Of a DNA stretch of 18,100 nt, positions 7,030 through 15,764 are shown piece by piece. Numbering within the stretch: the stretch's first letter is position 1; the number at the start of each line of letters is the position of its first letter. The stretch spans positions 1-18,100 of the forward strand of contig CAAFWV010000033.1 of assembly GCA_900766815.1 (NCBI GenBank), written 5' to 3'. The notes below the pieces were generated by a model that worked only from the letters and a program-made list of their open reading frames with translations, was not told where the DNA came from and did no database searches. The stretch comes from Lachnospiraceae bacterium. GTDB lineage: Bacteria; Bacillota; Clostridia; Lachnospirales; Lachnospiraceae. Position numbers and translations under genes: made by a program.

Positions 7030-7965
7030 CTACTTATTATCCGGTAAAACCGATTGAATGAAGCCGAGTACATCCTCCATGACCTCAGCCCTGTTAACTT
7101 CCTCAATCAGGGCATGTCTGTCATCGGGATATTCCTTTGACTCCACAGTCTTAATTCCCAGCTCCTTATACTGCTCTATTACCTTTCTTACCGCAACACC
7201 GTATTCTCCGCACGGATCCTGACCGCCGTAGATAAAGAATACCGGCAGATCCTTAGGTATACAGTTAAGCAGCTTCTTATCATGAAGCCTCAGTGACAAC
7301 ACCTTAAGTGTATGGAAGCCGTTAACCGTAAAGAGGAAGCCGCAGTCCGGATCATTAAGATATGAATTAAGCTTATCCTTATCAGACGTTACCCAGTCAA
7401 AGGAAGAAACCGGATTATCTATCCTCCTGTTATATCCTCCAAATGCAAGCTTATCTAAGAATTTGCTCGGATGCTTGCTTCCGACACAGAGTCTGGTTAC
7501 AAACAGTACCGCTCCCAGTGCATGAAGCAGAAGCTTAGGCATAAGCAGGGTGCCGCAGATTACCGCAGCGTCCACTCCCGTGCCGTATTTGGTCAGGTAA
7601 TTCCTGACAATCATCGAGCCCATACTATGTCCAAAAATGACAACGGGAAGTGTCGGATACTCATTCTGAATAGTCTTCTTCAGTCTGTGAACATCACGTA
7701 CCACTACTGTCGCAGGATCCCGTCTGCAGAAATATCCCTTGGGATTTCTGCCGGCGCTCTTACCGTGACCTAAATGGTCGTTACCTGCAACCACATATCC
7801 CTTTTCACATAGAAACTGTGCAAACTCATCATATCTCTCAATATGCTCTGCCATTCCGTGAACCAGGATTATTATTGCCTTGGGCTCTGTATCCGGGGTC
7901 CATACTACGGCATGTATTTTGGTCTGGTTATCTCTCGAATCGTAATATATTTCCTTCTTCGTCAT
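7030..7965 (-). CDS. Alpha/beta-hydrolase, lysophospholipase/monoacylglycerol lipase-like
   Basis: This 311-residue protein is an alpha/beta-hydrolase of the lysophospholipase (COG2267, PldB-like) type. It has an oxyanion-hole HG in LVHGMAEH (36-37), the nucleophile elbow GHSMG with Ser114, and a likely catalytic Asp250 (YGGQD) and His284 (DDRHALIEE). DHLGHGKS at 63-70 is typical of monoacylglycerol lipases. There is no signal peptide, so it should be cytoplasmic. The substrate is probably a lipid ester, but this is unproven. The ATG at 7965 follows immediately after the metG TAA with no gap, and GAGG lies inside the metG end, so translation is likely coupled to metG. A terminator-like hairpin follows 3 nt after the stop. 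Confidence 0.92.
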   Translation of the reverse strand: MTKKEIYYDSRDNQTKIHAVVWTPDTEPKAIIILVHGMAEHIERYDEFAQFLCEKGYVVAGNDHLGHGKSAGRNPKGYFCRRDPATVVVRDVHRLKKTIQNEYPTLPVVIFGHSMGSMIVRNYLTKYGTGVDAAVICGTLLMPKLLLHALGAVLFVTRLCVGSKHPSKFLDKLAFGGYNRRIDNPVSSFDWVTSDKDKLNSYLNDPDCGFLFTVNGFHTLKVLSLRLHDKKLLNCIPKDLPVFFIYGGQDPCGEYGVAVRKVIEQYKELGIKTVESKEYPDDRHALIEEVNRAEVMEDVLGFIQSVLPDNK

Positions 7966-9933
7966 TTAACAAACCTCTGCACCTGCGGGCATATCCTTCT
8001 CGGGTACCATTAATGCAAGATTACCGTCCTCATCCTCTGCACACAGAAGCATTCCCTCAGACTTAACGCCTGCAAGCACTGCGGGAGCTAAGTTAGTCAG
8101 TACGAGCACTTTTTTACCTACCATCTCTTCTGCTGAATAGTGCTGCTTGATGCCCGATACTATCTGCTTAATCTCTGAACCAATCTTAACCTGACTGCAG
8201 AGAAGCTTCTTGGACTTGGGAACCTCCGCACATTCAATTATCCTACCTACTCTGAACTGAAGCTTGGCGAAGTCATCATATGATATCTCCGGCTTAGCCT
8301 CAATATCAATCACTGCCTCCTCCTCTTCTACAATTCCGTTTTCCCTGTTGTATTCCTCAATCTGAGCCTGACGGATGGTCTCAACCTTCTCCATAACCTC
8401 AGCTGCATCCAGTCTCTTAAAGAGAATATACGGCTTGTCTGTCACACTGCTGCCGGATGTGTACAGACCGAACTTATCAAGGTCTTCGTAGTTTCTTTCT
8501 GCTGCATTCAGCTGCTCAAGAATCTGCTTAGCACATTCCGGCATGAAGGGAATTAAGAGGTTAGCTGCAATTGCAATTCCCTCTGTAAGGTTATACATTA
8601 CTTCCTTCAGCCTGTCTGCCTTGTCCTCGCTCTTGGCAAGTACCCAGGGCTCAGTCTCATCAATGTACTTATTAAGTCTTCTAAGCAGTGTGAATACCTC
8701 AGAGATTGCATCGGAAACCCTGTGCTCATCCATCTTGGCTGCGACTTTGTCTCTTGCCGCAGTAGCAACTGCCTTAAGGTCTGCATCCACCTCTTCTGAT
8801 ACGCCGGTACTTGTTACCACACCACCGAAGTATTTGTTGCTCATTGAGATTGTTCTGTTTACAAGATTACCGAGAATATTGGCAAGGTCCGAGTTGAATC
8901 TCTCAACTACCAAATCCCAGGTAATTGTTCCGTCATTCTCGTAGGGCATCTCATGAAGCACGAAATATCTTACCGCATCCACTCCGAATAAGTTAATCAG
9001 GTCATCGGCATAGATTACATTGCCTCTTGACTTACTCATCTTCTCACCGCCCTGAAGCAGCCAGGGATGTCCAAATACCTGCTTTGGCAGGGGCTCACCG
9101 AGCGCCATCAGGAAAATCGGCCAGTATATTGTATGGAATCTTATAATATCCTTGCCTATTAAGTGAAGGTCAGCAGGCCAGTACTTCTTATAAAGCTCGC
9201 TACTGTTGCCGTCTGCATCATAGCCGATACCGGTAATGTAATTGGTAAGAGCATCAAGCCATACATATACTACATGCTTATCATCAAAATCTACAGGAAT
9301 TCCCCACTTAAATGAGGTTCTTGATACACAGAGATCCTGAAGACCCGGAAGTAAGAAATTGTTCATCATCTCATTCTTACGCGAAATTGGCTGAATAAAT
9401 TCAGGATGTGTATTGATATGCTCAATCAGTCTGTCGGCATACTTGCTCATCTTGAAGAAGTAAGCCTCCTCCTTGGCAGGCTTAACCTCTCTGCCACAGT
9501 CCGGACACTTGCCGTCCACGAGCTGGCTCTCTGTCCAGAAGCTCTCACAGGGAGTACAGTACATACCCTCATAGGCTCCCTTGTAGATATCGCCCTGGTC
9601 ATACAGCTTCTTAAATATCTTCTGAACCTGCTTCTCATGATAATCATCTGTGGTTCTGATAAATTTGTCATAGCTTACGTTCAGGCTGTCGCAGATACCC
9701 TGAATGGTAGCAGCCACGCCGTCCACGAACTCCTTGGGAGAAACACCTGCAGCCTCGGCCTTCTCTTCTATCTTCTGGCCATGCTCATCAGTTCCTGTCT
9801 GGAAGAACACATCATAGCCCTGCTGTCTCTTATGTCTTGCAATCGCATCTGCCATCACGATCTCATAGGAATTACCGATATGCGGTTTGCCCGAAGTGTA
9901 TGCTATTGCTGTTGTTAAATAATACTTTTCCAT
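7966..9933 (-). CDS. metG: Methionyl-tRNA synthetase with C-terminal tRNA-binding domain
   Basis: This 655-residue class I synthetase charges tRNA-Met. The HIGH-type motif is HIGN (18-21), and the KMSKS motif is intact at 298-302. A zinc knuckle with Cys126, Cys129, Cys143 and Cys146 (CTPC and CPDC) lies in the connective peptide. The anticodon-binding helical domain covers about 340-500. An EMAP-II-like tRNA-binding domain follows at about 550-655 (YDDFAKLQFRVGRI), as in the long bacterial form. The ATG at 9933 has GGAG 5 nt upstream and begins 16 nt after the rpe stop. No T-box or other leader fits in that gap. Expression therefore depends on the rpe promoter or read-through. Confidence 0.98.
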   Translation of the reverse strand: MEKYYLTTAIAYTSGKPHIGNSYEIVMADAIARHKRQQGYDVFFQTGTDEHGQKIEEKAEAAGVSPKEFVDGVAATIQGICDSLNVSYDKFIRTTDDYHEKQVQKIFKKLYDQGDIYKGAYEGMYCTPCESFWTESQLVDGKCPDCGREVKPAKEEAYFFKMSKYADRLIEHINTHPEFIQPISRKNEMMNNFLLPGLQDLCVSRTSFKWGIPVDFDDKHVVYVWLDALTNYITGIGYDADGNSSELYKKYWPADLHLIGKDIIRFHTIYWPIFLMALGEPLPKQVFGHPWLLQGGEKMSKSRGNVIYADDLINLFGVDAVRYFVLHEMPYENDGTITWDLVVERFNSDLANILGNLVNRTISMSNKYFGGVVTSTGVSEEVDADLKAVATAARDKVAAKMDEHRVSDAISEVFTLLRRLNKYIDETEPWVLAKSEDKADRLKEVMYNLTEGIAIAANLLIPFMPECAKQILEQLNAAERNYEDLDKFGLYTSGSSVTDKPYILFKRLDAAEVMEKVETIRQAQIEEYNRENGIVEEEEAVIDIEAKPEISYDDFAKLQFRVGRIIECAEVPKSKKLLCSQVKIGSEIKQIVSGIKQHYSAEEMVGKKVLVLTNLAPAVLAGVKSEGMLLCAEDEDGNLALMVPEKDMPAGAEVC

Positions 9934-9949
9934 ATATCTCCAATCCGGC

Positions 9950-10603
9950 CTAAGCCTCTAATATCTTATTAATCTCTCTTACATTCTGCTCGATATCACC
10001 ATGGAAAACCGCAGAGCCCGCAACTATAATATTGGCTCCCGCATCAAGCACCATTTTGAGGTTATCAAGTCTGATTCCACCGTCGACCTCTAAGTCAATA
10101 TTACGACCCGAGGTCTTAATCATTCGACGTACCTCTCTGATCCTCTCCGTGGACTTCTCAAGATATCCCTGTCCGCCAAAGCCCGGCTCCACGCTCATAA
10201 CCAGGATCATGTCAACTTCATTCATGTACGGAAGCAGTGCATCAAGCTCTGTATCCGGCTTAATTGAGATACCGACCTTACGGCTGTGCTCCCTTATCCT
10301 TCTGAGTGTCGCATGGACATCCTTGCAGCTCTCTAGGTGAACCGTTATTCCGTCACTTCCAAGTCTGGCAAATTCGTCCACGTATCTTATCGGATCCTCA
10401 ATCATAAGATGTGTATCAAAGTGCATATTGGTGCACTTCCTGATACTCTCCTGCACACACATGCCAAAGCTTATAGCCGGAACAAATACTCCGTCCATTA
10501 CATCAATATGAAGCCATCTGGCTCCTCCCACCTGTGCTGCTTTTATATCCTGTTCAAGATGGCAGAAATCCGCTGCCAGAATTGATGGTGATAATATATT
10601 CAC
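9950..10603 (-). CDS. rpe: Ribulose-phosphate 3-epimerase
   Basis: This 217-residue TIM-barrel enzyme interconverts ribulose-5-phosphate and xylulose-5-phosphate in the pentose phosphate pathway. It begins with LSPSILAADF, the family signature. It also has LHIDVMDG (31-38) with the metal-binding His and Asp, HLMIEDP near residue 65, SVEPGFGGQ in the middle, and EVDGGI plus AGSAVF at the end for phosphate binding. The length is normal for the family. The start codon is GTG at 10603, with GGGG 8 nt upstream. A good promoter lies 38 nt upstream, at the end of rsmI. It precedes metG by 16 nt. Confidence 0.97.
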   Translation of the reverse strand: MNILSPSILAADFCHLEQDIKAAQVGGARWLHIDVMDGVFVPAISFGMCVQESIRKCTNMHFDTHLMIEDPIRYVDEFARLGSDGITVHLESCKDVHATLRRIREHSRKVGISIKPDTELDALLPYMNEVDMILVMSVEPGFGGQGYLEKSTERIREVRRMIKTSGRNIDLEVDGGIRLDNLKMVLDAGANIIVAGSAVFHGDIEQNVREINKILEA

Positions 10604-10640
10604 GTATCTACCCCGTAAATCAAACTAATCTAACTAATTC

Positions 10641-10669
10641 ATTGTACTCAAGTAGATCTTTAATTGCAA
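10641..10669 (-). promoter_or_regulatory. Promoter for rpe-metG, inside the rsmI 3' end
   Basis: On the minus strand, TTGCAA (10664-10669, 4 of 6 bases of TTGACA) and TACAAT (10641-10646, 5 of 6 bases of TATAAT) are 17 nt apart. The -35 lies in the last codons of rsmI. The GTG start of rpe is 37 nt after the -10. No terminator follows rsmI, so this would be an internal promoter. Confidence 0.65.
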
Positions 10670-11511
10670 GCGTGCTCAAGCAAATAGCTGTATACATCCC
10701 TCTTTGAGATGCCTCTGTCAGCGGCCACCAGCTTCATGGCATCCTTCTTATCCGTTCCCTTGTCTGTATAGAGCTTCATATGCTCTTCTATGGACATGGA
10801 CTCAAAGCCCTCCTGCTTCTTAAGCTCCAGCTCCTTAAAGCTCACACCCTCTATTACAAGCACATATTCGCCCCTCGGCTCCTCGCTCTCATAAAATCCG
10901 ATCGCTTTATCTAATGTAGTCGGCATCACCGTCTCAAACTTCTTGGTAAGCTCCCTGCAGATGGTAATCCTTCTGTCTCCAAGAGTCTCCCTAAGCTCCT
11001 TAAGCGTGCCCTTCAGATGATGCGGTGCTTCATATATGATTATCGTCCTCGTCTCCGTCTTGAGCTCCTCTAGAATCATTTTTCTATCCTTCTTCTCAGA
11101 CGGCAGGAAGGCCTCAAAGGCGAATCTCCTCGTAGGCAGTCCGGACAGAGTCAGCGCGACAATCAATGCCGCAGGTCCGGGCAGCGACGTCACTCTTATT
11201 CCCTCTTCATGACACATTCTCACCAGCACCTCACCCGGGTCAGATATCGCGGGCGTACCGGCATCGGTAATAAGCGCCACATTCTTTCCTTCCTTAAGCT
11301 TTCCGATAAGCGTAATTGCCTTTTCAACCTTATTATGTTCATGATAGCTCGTCATCGGAGTATTTATTCCGAAGTGATTGATAAGCTTTATACTGTTTCT
11401 TGTATCCTCACAGGCAATCAGGTCCACACTGCTTAGAGTCTCTACCACCCTAGGCGTCATATCGCTTAGATTCCCGATTGGTGTGGCACACAAATATAAT
11501 ATTCCTGACAT
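10660..11511 (-). CDS. rsmI: 16S rRNA (cytidine-1402 2'-O)-methyltransferase RsmI
   Basis: This 283-residue protein matches RsmI (YabC/YraL), which methylates the ribose of C1402 in the ribosomal decoding site with S-adenosylmethionine. Visible signatures are LYLCATPIGNLSD at the N-terminus, ACEDTRNS, ITDAGTPAISDPG (a cofactor-binding loop), SLPGPAALIVALTLSGLP, and the FEAFLPS region. The length is normal. The ATG at 11511 follows immediately after the TAG of the acyltransferase gene, and GGAGAGGA lies in the end of that gene, so translation is coupled. Its place after trmN6 and holB matches the Bacillus yabB-yabC order, apart from the intervening acyltransferase gene. Confidence 0.97.
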   Translation of the reverse strand: MSGILYLCATPIGNLSDMTPRVVETLSSVDLIACEDTRNSIKLINHFGINTPMTSYHEHNKVEKAITLIGKLKEGKNVALITDAGTPAISDPGEVLVRMCHEEGIRVTSLPGPAALIVALTLSGLPTRRFAFEAFLPSEKKDRKMILEELKTETRTIIIYEAPHHLKGTLKELRETLGDRRITICRELTKKFETVMPTTLDKAIGFYESEEPRGEYVLVIEGVSFKELELKKQEGFESMSIEEHMKLYTDKGTDKKDAMKLVAADRGISKRDVYSYLLEHACN

Positions 11512-12594
11512 CTATCCTCTCCTCTTTCCCATAATAAAGGGGCAAAAACGCGTGATAAGGGTTATCGGAATTACGCACAGCATTAGCGTAACTAAGGTGG
11601 CAATCGTTACAAGTAAGACATTCGATAAGGTCAGTCCGTAGATTATCATGGATATCTTAATTCCTGCCCAGAGAAAGTACCAGTCAAGGTGTGTAGCCAT
11701 GATAATAAGTGAATTGGAACCCAGATATTCAAGTACCTTCACAGACCTGATTCCCGAAACAGCCTTTGATATAAGGATAATTGCAAGGCTTCCGGTAAAG
11801 CCTCCGAGGTAGTACAATACGGGATTACCAAGAATCATGTTATTGGTATCCACCGACCAGTTTGTCATTGCTATACAGATATCAATTACAAGAAAAATTG
11901 CGCCTGTCAGGAAATACAGTGTACGCGCTTTTCCCGTAATTGTATTGTCGGTAAGACCGGGAAGCTTATGCTTAATATACTTAAATGTGTAGTAGCCGAA
12001 GGCAAGAAAGGGAAGCACAATGAAGCCCCTGACATAGGACCTTAAAACATTAATTAGCGATGTCAGAATCAGGCTCTCCGAACATCCCACATAAAGAATG
12101 GCCAGATTGTCCTTAAATGCAATTGCAAAGACGGCTGCCAGAATGATTAGGAAGATACTGTAATAATCATTGGCAAGTCTTCTTAATATAAAAAAATATG
12201 TATAGGCCAGAAACAGGGCAATCAGAAACCAGAGCACCGACTTGCCATAGAAAGTTACACTTGATATTATGTTAACCACAAAGGTGTGGCTGTCAATCTT
12301 ACCAAGGCATACATTGCCGATATCAAGCAGGAAGGCGGCGAGGGAAAACCACAGATAGGGTATTACGAGTGCGCGTGCCTTACTTCGGATGTTGGTGTGC
12401 ACATCCATTCTGTCGAAGTCCTTTATTGCCAGTGTTATACCTGCAATTATAAAAAAGAGCGGCATGTGGAAGGACGAAATCCATACCATGACATAGGGGT
12501 TGGTGTATACAATATGACCCAGAACCACAAGGATAATGCCGATTCCTTTGGAGATATCGAGATATTCAATTCTGTTAACAGCCTGTTTTTCCAT
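11512..12594 (-). CDS. Membrane acyltransferase (acyltransferase 3 family)
   Basis: This 360-residue polytopic protein starts RIEYLDISKGIGIILVVLGHI, with the conserved His of acyltransferase 3 proteins, followed by HMPLFFIIAG. It has about ten hydrophobic segments up to the C-terminus. It resembles fucose/glycan O-acetylases (COG3594, NolL-like) and should transfer an acyl, probably acetyl, group to a cell-surface glycan or lipid. The acceptor is unknown. The start is the ATG at 12594, with GAG a few bases upstream. A longer frame from a TTG at 12642 lacks a ribosome binding site. It overlaps the end of the trmN6-type gene by 20 bp. It is inserted between yabB and yabC homologues, so it seems to be a lineage-specific addition. 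Confidence 0.88.
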   Translation of the reverse strand: MEKQAVNRIEYLDISKGIGIILVVLGHIVYTNPYVMVWISSFHMPLFFIIAGITLAIKDFDRMDVHTNIRSKARALVIPYLWFSLAAFLLDIGNVCLGKIDSHTFVVNIISSVTFYGKSVLWFLIALFLAYTYFFILRRLANDYYSIFLIILAAVFAIAFKDNLAILYVGCSESLILTSLINVLRSYVRGFIVLPFLAFGYYTFKYIKHKLPGLTDNTITGKARTLYFLTGAIFLVIDICIAMTNWSVDTNNMILGNPVLYYLGGFTGSLAIILISKAVSGIRSVKVLEYLGSNSLIIMATHLDWYFLWAGIKISMIIYGLTLSNVLLVTIATLVTLMLCVIPITLITRFCPFIMGKRRG

Positions 12595-13321
12595 ATTTCT
12601 CAAGAATTTCCTCTGTATATACGCCCGGCTTTGAGTATACAATTAACGGCTTCTCTACAGTCAGGCGCGGTTTGGCACCACGCTTTGCCATTATAAGCAC
12701 CATGTTCGGTTCCTTGTCCGCATAGGGGTGAACCAGTCGCATACGCTTAGGCTCGAGCCCGTATTCAGTAAGCTTACACATGATTTCAGATAGTCTGAAG
12801 GGTCTGTGAATCATGAAGAGCTCGCCTGCAGGCTTCAGTACCTCGGCTGATACCCTTATTACATCCTCAAGGGTACAGCTTATCTCATGTCTTGCCATTG
12901 TCTTATAGTCTGCATCGTTGGTAAGTCCGTGCCCGCCTATCATATATGGCGGATTGCAGGTGACAACATCAATCGAGGACCTGGGAATGAAGCTGTCGTA
13001 GTCATTAATATCGCCCTCGATAATGTTAATCTTATCCTGAAGGTCGTTTAGCAGCACACTTCTTCTTGCCATCTCCACGGATTCCTTCTGAATCTCGATG
13101 GCACTTATCCTTGATGCCTCACTCTTGGCACTTAGCAGTATCGGTATTATTCCGGTTCCTGTGCAGAGGTCCAGTACACTTCCGCCCCTCTTAACCTTGA
13201 CATAGTCACTGAGAAGTACCGCATCGATGCCGAAGCAGAAGCGTTTGGGATCCTGAATAATCTTAAGTCCCTTAAGCTGCAGGTCATCTACTCTTTCATA
13301 ATCCTTAATTAATACTTCCAC
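12575..13321 (-). CDS. tRNA1(Val) adenine-37 N6-methyltransferase-like protein (YabB/TrmN6)
   Basis: This 248-residue class I methyltransferase has a SAM-binding motif LDLCTGTG at 50-57 and the N6-adenine signature NPPY at 123-126. FGIDAVLLSDY near residue 31 is typical of the YfiC/TrmN6 (COG4123) group. It probably methylates A37 of a tRNA. The exact tRNA is inferred from the E. coli homologue. The start codon is GTG at 13321, with GAGG 6 nt upstream; the only ATG nearby would shorten the protein. The ribosome binding site is separated from ricT by a terminator-like hairpin. The 3' end overlaps the acyltransferase gene by 20 bp. Position between ricT and rsmI matches Bacillus yabB. Confidence 0.93.
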   Translation of the reverse strand: MEVLIKDYERVDDLQLKGLKIIQDPKRFCFGIDAVLLSDYVKVKRGGSVLDLCTGTGIIPILLSAKSEASRISAIEIQKESVEMARRSVLLNDLQDKINIIEGDINDYDSFIPRSSIDVVTCNPPYMIGGHGLTNDADYKTMARHEISCTLEDVIRVSAEVLKPAGELFMIHRPFRLSEIMCKLTEYGLEPKRMRLVHPYADKEPNMVLIMAKRGAKPRLTVEKPLIVYSKPGVYTEEILEKYGKTGC

Positions 13322-13338
13322 GATTGTCCTCTTTAATT

Positions 13339-13364
13339 CAAAATAGGAGCCCTAAGGCTCCTAT
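13339..13364 (-). terminator. Hairpin between ricT and the trmN6-type gene
   Basis: A 9-bp perfect stem (ATAGGAGCC with GGCTCCTAT) has a 4-nt loop (TTAG on the minus strand). On the minus strand it runs into TTTTG. It begins 1 nt after the ricT stop codon and ends about 21 nt before the GTG start of the next gene. It is terminator-like, but with a short U-tract and no room for a new promoter. Confidence 0.65.
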
Positions 13365-13365
13365 A

Positions 13366-14271
13366 TTAATCTTCGTCTAAGCCCTTGGTCTTATCCTGCT
13401 TCTCAAGCTTAGCCAACTCTTTCATTTCTTCCTTCGTAAGCTGCTTCTCCTTACGATGGCGTCTCTTGAACTTAATATCCTCGGCCTTGTATTCCTGAAT
13501 CTCCTTGTCTCCGTTGACATCAACTATTACCTTGACAAGCTGTCTCAGTACGTTGACACTCTGAACCTCACCCTTGAGTCCGTCAGGTGTTGTTACATAA
13601 TCACCAACACCCGGAAGCCTGCGGTTGAGGTCCTCATAGGTCTCCTCCTCATGCTTAAGGCAGCACATGAGCCTGCCACAGACACCTGATATCTTGGTAG
13701 GGTTTAAGGACAGATTCTGTTCCTTGGCCATCTTAATTGATACCGGAATAAAGTCTGACAGATATGTATTACAGCATACAGGTCTTCCACAGACTCCTAT
13801 TCCTCCTCTTATCTTGGTCTCATCTCGAACACCTATCTGTCTGAGCTCTATTCTGGTTCTGAATACTCCGGCCAGATCCTTAACAAGCTCTCTAAAGTCT
13901 ATTCTTCCGTCAGCCGTGAAATAGAACAGTATCTTATTGTTGTCAAAGGTATACTCTGCATCAATAAGCTTCATCTCAAGACCTCTGGCATGTATCTTCT
14001 CAAGACAGATCTTAAATGCGTCCTTTTCTTTCTCTTTGTTCTTCTGCTCCTGCTCATCGTCCTTCTTCGTAGCTACACGAAGCACGGGCTTAAGCGGCTG
14101 GGTTACCTCCGAATCATCAACCTCTCTTATATCTCCGACTACGGTTCCGTATTCTATACCCCTTGCAGTCTCTACGATAACGTGGTCATTACGCTTTACT
14201 TCAAAGTCAAGCGGGTCAAAGAAATAAATCTTGCCTGCACTACGGAATCTTACACCTATTATTCTCTTCAT
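13366..14271 (-). CDS. ricT: RicT (YaaT) PSP1-domain protein, RNA-maturation/sporulation regulator
   Basis: This 301-residue protein starts IIGVRFRSAGKIYFFDP, as in PSP1/YaaT proteins, and has the PSP1 domain at about 60-210. Two cysteine clusters are present: Cys161/166/167 (CGRPVCC) and Cys198/203/204 (CGRLMCC). These match the iron-sulfur ligands of Bacillus RicT. In Bacillus, RicT works with RicA and RicF to tune RNase Y and hence mRNA maturation, sporulation and biofilm formation. Neither partner is in this window. The C-terminal 30 residues are a charged Lys/Glu tail. GAGG lies 8 nt before the ATG at 14271. The gene follows holB by 30 nt, the same order as in Bacillus. Confidence 0.95.
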   Translation of the reverse strand: MKRIIGVRFRSAGKIYFFDPLDFEVKRNDHVIVETARGIEYGTVVGDIREVDDSEVTQPLKPVLRVATKKDDEQEQKNKEKEKDAFKICLEKIHARGLEMKLIDAEYTFDNNKILFYFTADGRIDFRELVKDLAGVFRTRIELRQIGVRDETKIRGGIGVCGRPVCCNTYLSDFIPVSIKMAKEQNLSLNPTKISGVCGRLMCCLKHEEETYEDLNRRLPGVGDYVTTPDGLKGEVQSVNVLRQLVKVIVDVNGDKEIQEYKAEDIKFKRRHRKEKQLTKEEMKELAKLEKQDKTKGLDED

Positions 14272-14301
14272 CTATAAACCTCACTTTTTATATTCTGCAG
14301 C

Positions 14302-15300
14302 TTATCTGTCGCAGTTTTCCTTGATTGACAGAAGGAGCAGTTCCATTGTCAGATTGAAATCGACATTGGCTGATATTCTCTTCTTGGCAATATCCAGGGC
14401 TTCAAGGATGTTCTCGATACCCTCGTAGGTACTCCTTGAGGTTGTACCCTTGATATTGTTAAGCTGGTCTCTGAATATCAGTCCGTTGGCATCATTGGTT
14501 GCCTTAAATATCAGTGCATCTCTGTACCATACTGACAATATATCCAGAAAATCATTGATCTCCAGCTTATATTCATTCATCTTCTTGATGGTGCCTGCAA
14601 GCTCGCTTATATCCATCTCATGGATATGCTTGAGCATGGCAATCGCATCGTCCTTAATCTTATCAAATTCTTCAGATCTTGCAAGAATCTTGGCCTTTCC
14701 GATGTTACCTCTTGCGAAGGCCGCACAGACCTCAGCCCTGTAATCAGGAATCTTCTCCTCTTCCATGAGGAACTTCTTGACAAGCTTATCGCTTACAGGC
14801 TTCATTCCAAGCATTACACATCTGCTCTGAATGGTCGGAAGCAGTGCAGATGCATTGTCTGTAAGAAGAATGATAACTGCGTATGATGGCGGCTCCTCCA
14901 GAGTCTTAAGCAAGGCATTCTGGGCATTGTCATTCATCTTCTCGGATTCCGGAATAATATATATCTTATATCTTCCCGAATACGGCTTAACCGCAATGGT
15001 ACCCGTTACCTGGCTTCTGATATCATCAACAGATATTGTATTTACCTTCTCATGGCTTACATATATTACATCCGGATGGTTCTTAGTCAGACACTGAACA
15101 CAGGAATGACATGAATTGCAGGGCTCCGCACCCTCCTTCTCACAGAGGAGTGCCATTGCAAACACATTGGCTATGAATTCCTTGCCGCAATATCTCTCAC
15201 CCTCGATAATGTAAGCATGACTTACCTTGTCCTGCTCTATAGCATTCATCAGGTGTTCTTTGATTTTATCCTGACCGATAATATCCTTAAACTCAGCCAT
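14302..15300 (-). CDS. holB: DNA polymerase III delta' subunit
   Basis: This 332-residue clamp-loader subunit has an AAA+ N-terminal domain with a degenerate P-loop (GERYCGKEF, 34-42), as expected because delta' does not bind ATP. It also has a four-cysteine zinc site (CNSCHSCVQC at 61-70, preceded by Cys53), PESEKMNDNAQNALLKTLEEPP and the SRC motif (IQSRC) that supplies the arginine finger. It loads the sliding clamp with the DnaX and HolA subunits. GGAC lies 7 nt before the ATG at 15300, 23 nt after the yaaR stop. The yaaR-holB-ricT order matches Bacillus and supports the name. Confidence 0.96.
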   Translation of the reverse strand: MAEFKDIIGQDKIKEHLMNAIEQDKVSHAYIIEGERYCGKEFIANVFAMALLCEKEGAEPCNSCHSCVQCLTKNHPDVIYVSHEKVNTISVDDIRSQVTGTIAVKPYSGRYKIYIIPESEKMNDNAQNALLKTLEEPPSYAVIILLTDNASALLPTIQSRCVMLGMKPVSDKLVKKFLMEEEKIPDYRAEVCAAFARGNIGKAKILARSEEFDKIKDDAIAMLKHIHEMDISELAGTIKKMNEYKLEINDFLDILSVWYRDALIFKATNDANGLIFRDQLNNIKGTTSRSTYEGIENILEALDIAKKRISANVDFNLTMELLLLSIKENCDR

Positions 15301-15323
15301 ATTCTGTCCTTTCTACCCTTTTC

Positions 15324-15764
15324 TCAGGTAAAAATATCCAAAAGCAGTCCCCTAATCTCTCCTATCTTGCCCAGTATCGCCAGATTGTCCTTCTCATCCT
15401 TCATGAGCTCCTGTGCAAGAGAATCAAGAGTCTCATCGACTAATCTTATTATACCATATACTCTGTGTCTTCCGCGCCTGTCTAGGAAATTCTCTCTCGA
15501 GAACTCATGAGAACGCGTTACAACCTCATTAAGGAAGCCCTTTATTAATGTACGATATCTACGCATATCCTTAATGTCCCTGTGCTTGGCAAGCTTATCT
15601 CCCTGCATGGTAATCTCTTCCATCATGGAGGTTAACCTGGCCTGAAGTTCACCCTCCTCCACTCTGCTGGCCAGCACGAATTTAAAGCTTCCGTCAGCCT
15701 CGGGAGTATTCTTAACATTTTCAGTTTGATTGACCGGTGAAAGGTTATTTACCTTGATGTCCAC
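15324..15764 (-). CDS. yaaR: YaaR (DUF327) family protein
   Basis: This 146-residue, mostly helical and charged protein belongs to the YaaR/DUF327 family by its C-terminal core (MMEEITMQGDKLAKHRDI, YRTLIKGFLNEVV, then REN and the Arg/Gly-rich RRGRHRVYGIIRLVDETLDSLA). The function of the family is not established. It is nearly always beside holB in Firmicutes, which is the best support here. The N-terminal 25 residues look disordered. The start codon is GTG at 15764, with GGAG 7 nt upstream, and it overlaps the upstream kinase gene by 20 bp. No transmembrane or signal segment is seen. Confidence 0.9.
   Translation of the reverse strand: MDIKVNNLSPVNQTENVKNTPEADGSFKFVLASRVEEGELQARLTSMMEEITMQGDKLAKHRDIKDMRRYRTLIKGFLNEVVTRSHEFSRENFLDRRGRHRVYGIIRLVDETLDSLAQELMKDEKDNLAILGKIGEIRGLLLDIFT

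Noticed and set aside
6981..7106. Longer GNAT reading frame starting inside the hydrolase gene
   Set aside because: It would translate the terminator hairpin; the ATG at 6980 has a good ribosome binding site and begins the GNAT domain.
9406..9918. 170-codon plus-strand ORF opposite metG
   Set aside because: It is antisense to a clear metG coding region and has no recognisable domain or ribosome binding site; a shadow frame.
9934..9949. T-box leader for metG
   Set aside because: Only 16 nt separate rpe and metG, so there is no room for a T-box or other riboswitch.
12595..12642. Longer acyltransferase frame from a TTG
   Set aside because: No ribosome binding site, and family homology starts at the ATG at 12594.
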